A stretch of 8,898 bases of DNA from Chloroflexota bacterium. GTDB taxonomy: Bacteria; Chloroflexota; Dehalococcoidia; UBA2979. Shown here piece after piece: positions 5,033 to 8,898 of this stretch. Positions within the stretch are counted from its first letter, which is position 1. The number at the start of each line of letters is the position of its first letter. The notes under the pieces are model-generated. The model was not told the origin of the DNA, did not search any database, and worked only from the letters and a program-made list of their open reading frames with translations. The DNA is taken from NCBI GenBank assembly GCA_009843585.1, contig VYDC01000185.1, positions 1 to 8,898 on the forward strand, read 5' to 3'. The position numbers and the translations under genes are program-made.

Positions 5033-7009
5033 CTAGTTCCCCCCGCCGCCGAGCACGGCGGCGCCGAGCCCCCAGTCGCTTGAGCGTTCGGCGAGCGCGC
5101 GATCGCCCTCCTCGTCGTCGAGGCCGTCCTCGTCGACGTCGCCCGCGTGGCGCTCGTAGGTCATGCGGTAGAGGTCGGCGTAGACGCCGCCGCGCTCGAG
5201 GAGCTCCTCGTGGCTTCCGATCTCGGCGATCTCGCCCTCGTCCATCACGACGATGCGATCGGCGTGGCGAATGGTGGAGAGGCGGTGCGCGATCACAAAC
5301 GAGGTGCGGCCGGCGAGCAGCACCTGGAGCGCCTGCTGGATCGTGCGCTCGGTCTGCGTGTCGACGTTCGCCGTCGCCTCGTCGAGCACCAGGATGCGGG
5401 GCTCCGCGACGACGGCGCGGGCGAAGGCGATGAGCTGGCGCTGCCCCACGGAGAGGTTCTGGCCGCGCTCGTGGAGCTCCGTCTCGTAGCCCTCGGGGAG
5501 GCGCTCGATGAAGGGGGCCGCGCCCACCGCGGCCGCGGCGCGCCGGATCTCGTCGTCGCTCGCGTCGAGTCGCCCGTAGCGGATGTTCTCGGCGACGCTC
5601 CCGGAGAAGAGGAAGGGCTCCTGCAACACGACCGCCATCCGCCGCCTCAGGGACTCGCGGCGTATCCGGCGCAGGTCGGTGCCGTCGATGGTGATCGAGC
5701 CGTTCGTTACGTCGTAGGAGCGGCTGACCAGCGCCGTCACGGTCGTCTTGCCGGCGCCGGTGTGGCCAACGAAGGCGACGGTCTCGCCGGGCTCGACGTG
5801 TAGCTCGAAGTCCTCGAGCACGGGGACGCCCTCGACGTACTCGAAGCCGACGCCCTTGAAGTCGACGCGCCCCTCGACGTCGGGGAGGTCGATGGCGTCG
5901 GGCGCGTCGACGATCTCCGGCTCGGTGTCCAGGACCTCGAAGACGCGGTGCGCGCCGGCCATCGCGCGCTGCAGCTGCGTGTACTGCAGCACGATGTCGC
6001 GCACCGGGTTGAAGAAGCGCTGGATGTAGAGCGTGAAGGCGGTGGCGTGCCCGAGTGCGTGCGCGGGCTCCATCGAGCCGCCGAAGACGCGCATCGCGAT
6101 CACGACCAGCACGAGCGCCGTCGCCACCGCCGAGAGGAGCTCCACCAGCGGCATCACCGCGGCCTGGAGCTTGCCCGCCCTCAGGTTGAGGTCGCGGTTC
6201 CGCTCGTTCAGCCGGTCGAACTCGCCCAGGTTGTGCTCCTCGCGGCCGAGCGACTGCACGACGCGCACGCCCGAGACGTTCTCGTTGATGCTCGAGTTGA
6301 CGACGGCGATCGCCTGCCGGACGCGGATGAAGGCCTGCGCCGCATGGCGCTGCCAGATCGCCATCAGCACGAGCAGTACCGGGATCACGGAGAGGGAGAC
6401 CACGGCGAGCAGCGGGTCGAGCCAGAAGAGGAAGAAGACGATCAGCGCCAGCCCGAAGAGATCGGCGAGCACGTTGAGGAAGCCCGAGGTCATCAGCTCC
6501 TGCATCACGACCACGTCGGAGGTGGCGCGCGACATCACCCGGCCCACCTCCTGCCGGTCGTAGAAGGAGAGCGACAGCTTGTTCAGGTGCTCGAACAACT
6601 CGCGCCGGAGCCGGAAGAGCAGCTGCTGGCCGATGTAGCCGGTCAAGAGGCGCTGTGCCCACTGCGCGACCCAGGAGACGGCGGCGAGCACGACGAGCAG
6701 GAGCCCGGCGACTGTCACCGCCTCGCGGCGCTCGGTGAGGGTGAGCGCCGTGTCGGCCAGTCGCTCGACTGCGATGCCCATGATGAAGGGCTGCACGTAG
6801 GAGGTAACGGAGTAGAGCAGCATCCCGGAGAGCGCGGTCAGGGCCTGCCAGCGGAAGGAGGTGATGTAGGGCCAGAGCCGCTTCAGGATCGACGGGTCGT
6901 AGACCTTCCCCAGCTCCTCGTAGTCCCACCCGTCCGTGCGCCCCTGACGCCCGCCGCGCATCCAGTCGCCGGACCACCCCGCGGCGCCGCCGCCGCCCCA
7001 GTACGCCAT
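5033..7009 (-). CDS. ABC exporter half-transporter with the catalytic Walker B (heterodimer partner 2)
   Basis: A 658-residue half-transporter: six-helix type IV exporter membrane domain (about 45-345) fused to an ATP-binding domain (about 380-615). NBD motifs: A-loop Y391, Walker A GHTGAGKTT (415-423), Q-loop Q463, signature LSVGQ (519-523), Walker B LVLDEA with the catalytic E544, D-loop ANVD, and switch H575. The Walker B Glu and His are canonical, but the signature has V in place of the first G of LSGGQ. The overlapping upstream gene has the opposite pattern, so the pair should form a heterodimer with one hydrolysing and one degenerate site, as in TM287/288, BmrCD or LmrCD. The N-terminus (1-30) is Gly/Trp-rich (MAYWGGGGAAGWSGDW...). 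The C-terminus has an acidic patch (624-635) and a Gly-rich end. A ribosome site GGAG (7021-7018) lies eight bases before the ATG, inside the upstream gene. Substrate unknown: drugs, lipids or peptides are possible. Confidence 0.95.
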   Translation of the reverse strand: MAYWGGGGAAGWSGDWMRGGRQGRTDGWDYEELGKVYDPSILKRLWPYITSFRWQALTALSGMLLYSVTSYVQPFIMGIAVERLADTALTLTERREAVTVAGLLLVVLAAVSWVAQWAQRLLTGYIGQQLLFRLRRELFEHLNKLSLSFYDRQEVGRVMSRATSDVVVMQELMTSGFLNVLADLFGLALIVFFLFWLDPLLAVVSLSVIPVLLVLMAIWQRHAAQAFIRVRQAIAVVNSSINENVSGVRVVQSLGREEHNLGEFDRLNERNRDLNLRAGKLQAAVMPLVELLSAVATALVLVVIAMRVFGGSMEPAHALGHATAFTLYIQRFFNPVRDIVLQYTQLQRAMAGAHRVFEVLDTEPEIVDAPDAIDLPDVEGRVDFKGVGFEYVEGVPVLEDFELHVEPGETVAFVGHTGAGKTTVTALVSRSYDVTNGSITIDGTDLRRIRRESLRRRMAVVLQEPFLFSGSVAENIRYGRLDASDDEIRRAAAAVGAAPFIERLPEGYETELHERGQNLSVGQRQLIAFARAVVAEPRILVLDEATANVDTQTERTIQQALQVLLAGRTSFVIAHRLSTIRHADRIVVMDEGEIAEIGSHEELLERGGVYADLYRMTYERHAGDVDEDGLDDEEGDRALAERSSDWGLGAAVLGGGGN

Positions 7010-7021
7010 CAGCGGCGCTCC
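7007..7021 (-). promoter_or_regulatory. TGATG overlap and internal ribosome site coupling the two ABC genes
   Basis: The stop codon of the first ABC gene (7011-7009) shares its A with the start codon of the second (7009-7007). GGAG at 7021-7018 sits eight bases before that ATG, inside the first gene, and can serve re-initiating ribosomes. Such coupling is usual for subunits needed in equal amounts. Confidence 0.75.
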
Positions 7022-8898
7022 GTGACCTGGGATCGGCCGTCCGGAGCGCCGGTGCCCGATCCGTTCGACGCGCCGCTCGCGGCACCGTTCCCCGAGCCGG
7101 CCGCCGGCAGCGACGCCTCCTCCTGCGCACGGAGCTCGAGGTCGTAGATCTGGCGGTAGAAGCCCCCCGCCGCCAGGAGCTCCTCGTGCCGTCCCCGCTC
7201 CACGATCTCGCCCTCGCTCAGGACGAGGATCTGGTCGGCCTCGCGGACGGTGCGGAGCCTCTGCGCGATCACGAACGTGGTCCGGTTGCGCATCAGCTCG
7301 TGCAGCGCCTCCTGAATCTCGAACTCGGTGCGCATGTCCACGGAGGAGGTCGAGTCGTCGAGCACGAGGATGCGCGGGTCGAGCAGGAGCGTGCGGGCGA
7401 TCGCCACGCGCTGGCGCTGGCCCCCGGAGAGCGTCGCGCCGCGCTCGCCGACCCAGGTGTCGTACCCGTCGGGGAGGCTCTCGATGAAGTCGTGGATATG
7501 CGCGGCGCGCGCGGCGGCGCGCACCTCCTCGTCACTCGCCTCCGGGCGGCCGTAGGCAATGTTCTCGCGGATGGTGGCGGCGAAGAGGAAAAGATCCTGC
7601 TGGACGATGCCGATCGCCCCGCGCAGCGAGTCGAGCGTGACCTCCCGGACGTCCTGTCCGTCGATCGTCACGCGGCCCTCGCTCACGTCGTAGAAGCGCG
7701 GGAGCAGGTTGACGATCGAGCTCTTCCCGGAGCCGGTCGGGCCGAGCAGCGCCACGACCTCGCCGGGGCGGGCGACGATGTCGACCCCGCGCAGGACCGG
7801 GGCGGCGTCGGTGCGGCGGCGCGGCCGGCCGCCCGACGTCGGGAGCGCCGGCGCGACGCCGGGAGGCAGGCCCTCGTAGTGGAAGGAGACCTGCTCGAAG
7901 CGCACCTCGCCCGACCCGGGCGTGAGCGCCGTGGCGCCCGGGCGCTCGGTGACGGGCGACTCGGCGTCGATGATCTCGAAGATGCGCTCTCCGGCCGAGC
8001 GCGCGCGCGACGCCATCATCACGATGAAGCCGACGGAGCGCACCGGGACCTGCAGCAGCGTCAGGTAGAGAAGGAACTCGATCAGCTGCCCCTCGGTGAG
8101 CCGGCCGGCGAGGATCTCCTGCCCCCCGACCCAGAAGACGATCGCGAGCGAGACGAGCCAGAGGGAGAGCAGCGCCGGCTCGTTGAAGGCCTGGATCTTG
8201 CTCGTGCGGAACGACTCGTCGTAGAGCTCCTTCGCGACGGCGTCGAACTTCTTCTGCTCGTGTCGCTCGCGCGCGAAGGCCTTCACGACGCGCTGTCCGG
8301 AGAGGTTCTCCTGCAGCACGACGCCGAGATGCCCCTGCAACTGCTGCACGTGGAGCCACACCACCCGCAGGTGCATGGAGACCAGGATCGACTGCGTCGC
8401 GACGAGGGGGACGAAGGCGAGCGCTACCAGCGCCAGTTGCACGTGGGTCGTCAGCATCAGGGTTGCCGCGACCGCGAGCAGAACGAGGACGTAGGCGCTG
8501 CGAAGCAGCCCCATCGAGACGAAGAAGCGGACCCCCTCCACGTCCTGCGTCGCGCGCGACATCACGTCGCCGATCTGGGCCTGATCGTGATAGGCGAAGG
8601 AGAGCCGCTGGAGCCGGTCGTAGATCTCGTTGCGCAGGTCGTAGGCGACCGACTGCGAGATGCGCTCGCCCAGGTAGGTCTGCCCGAACATAGAGCCGCC
8701 GCGGGCCAGCGCGGCAACGAGCAGGAAGACGCAGGCGATGCCGACCGAGGTGACGGTCCCTCGCGCCACGCCCTGCTCGCTGTCGATGGCGAGGCCGGTG
8801 TCGATCGCGATGCCGACGATGCGCGGCCCGATGAGGACGAGCACGCCCGAGGCGGCGAGCGAGAGCGCCGCGGCCGCCATCAGCTCCCGGTAACGAAG
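7009..8898 (-). CDS. ABC exporter half-transporter with a degenerate ATP site (heterodimer partner 1), 5' partial
   Basis: Half-transporter whose frame stays open to the right edge (LRYREL precedes the Met at 8880), so that Met is probably internal in the first membrane helix and the true start is off the window. Residues are counted from that Met (623 to the stop). The membrane domain covers about 1-300, the NBD about 325-585. NBD motifs: A-loop Y335, Walker A GPTGSGKSS (380-388), Q-loop QQD (427-429), intact signature LSGGQ (484-488), Walker B LVLDDS with D509 where the catalytic Glu is expected, D-loop SSVD, and Q540 where the switch His is expected. Together these mark the degenerate-site partner of a heterodimeric exporter. 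Between the A-loop Tyr and the next strand is a Pro/Arg-rich insertion (about 337-359). The C-terminal tail (about 590-616) is Gly/Ser/Asn/Ala low-complexity. Its TGA overlaps the next ATG as TGATG, implying coupled translation and matched amounts of both halves. Confidence 0.95.
   Translation of the reverse strand, partial: LRYRELMAAAALSLAASGVLVLIGPRIVGIAIDTGLAIDSEQGVARGTVTSVGIACVFLLVAALARGGSMFGQTYLGERISQSVAYDLRNEIYDRLQRLSFAYHDQAQIGDVMSRATQDVEGVRFFVSMGLLRSAYVLVLLAVAATLMLTTHVQLALVALAFVPLVATQSILVSMHLRVVWLHVQQLQGHLGVVLQENLSGQRVVKAFARERHEQKKFDAVAKELYDESFRTSKIQAFNEPALLSLWLVSLAIVFWVGGQEILAGRLTEGQLIEFLLYLTLLQVPVRSVGFIVMMASRARSAGERIFEIIDAESPVTERPGATALTPGSGEVRFEQVSFHYEGLPPGVAPALPTSGGRPRRRTDAAPVLRGVDIVARPGEVVALLGPTGSGKSSIVNLLPRFYDVSEGRVTIDGQDVREVTLDSLRGAIGIVQQDLFLFAATIRENIAYGRPEASDEEVRAAARAAHIHDFIESLPDGYDTWVGERGATLSGGQRQRVAIARTLLLDPRILVLDDSTSSVDMRTEFEIQEALHELMRNRTTFVIAQRLRTVREADQILVLSEGEIVERGRHEELLAAGGFYRQIYDLELRAQEEASLPAAGSGNGAASGASNGSGTGAPDGRSQVTERR

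Noticed and set aside
4788..7130. Long minus-strand open frame of 780 codons
   Set aside because: It is an extremely Arg-rich shadow frame of the ABC gene, caused by high GC at third codon positions; the true frame has all NBD motifs.
5948..7147. Plus-strand open frame of 399 codons opposite the ABC gene
   Set aside because: Low-complexity His/Glu/Arg composition and exact overlap with a well-supported gene on the other strand.
8878..8880. ATG at 8880 as the start of the first ABC gene
   Set aside because: Six further in-frame codons reach the window edge without a stop, and the Met lies within the first membrane helix, leaving too little sequence before it for this family.

Overview
The window is very GC-rich. 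Nine protein genes are visible, two of them cut by the window edges. A DsbA plus VKOR disulfide pair, a Gram-positive-type LexA box (GAAC-N4-GTTC) and a PspC-domain protein suggest a high-GC actinobacterial-type bacterium. A deep lineage such as Thermoleophilia is possible, but that placement is inference from gene types and composition; no phylogenetic marker was compared.

Left part (1-3679, all on +): the 3' end of a DsbA-like thiol oxidoreductase, a four-helix VKOR-family protein that would re-oxidise it, and an amidinotransferase/arginine-dihydrolase-like hydrolase follow each other with small gaps and may be one transcript. A short acidic protein of unknown function follows, with its own possible -10 box. 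Then comes ruvB, the Holliday-junction branch-migration motor, without ruvA or ruvC beside it. Directly in front of ruvB is an 18-base perfect inverted repeat that matches a LexA (SOS) operator. It runs into a -10-like TAGCAT placed so that the transcript would begin at or very near the ruvB ATG. This is the best regulatory signal in the window: a stand-alone ruvB with its own DNA-damage switch and a probably leaderless message.

Middle (3680-5032): ruvB converges on a two-gene minus-strand operon, pspC followed by a PaaI-type hotdog thioesterase, with start and stop codons overlapping as ATGA. The PspC protein has an unusual tail of five 11-residue repeats that should form an amphipathic helix. 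About 400 bases without a convincing gene separate this operon from the next.

Right part (5033-8898, minus strand): two ABC half-transporters overlap as TGATG and together form a heterodimeric exporter. The upstream partner has the degenerate Walker B (Asp instead of Glu) and Gln instead of the switch His, but an intact LSGGQ. The downstream partner has the intact Glu and His but an altered LSVGQ. This is the complementary pattern of one active and one degenerate ATP site known from TM287/288- and BmrCD-type exporters. The upstream partner also carries an unusual insertion after its A-loop tyrosine.

No mobile element, CRISPR array, tRNA or rRNA was seen. I found no clearly new multi-gene system. 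The points most worth a second look are the SOS-controlled leaderless ruvB, the hendecad tail of the PspC protein, the NBD insertion, and the substrate of the arginine-dihydrolase-like enzyme.
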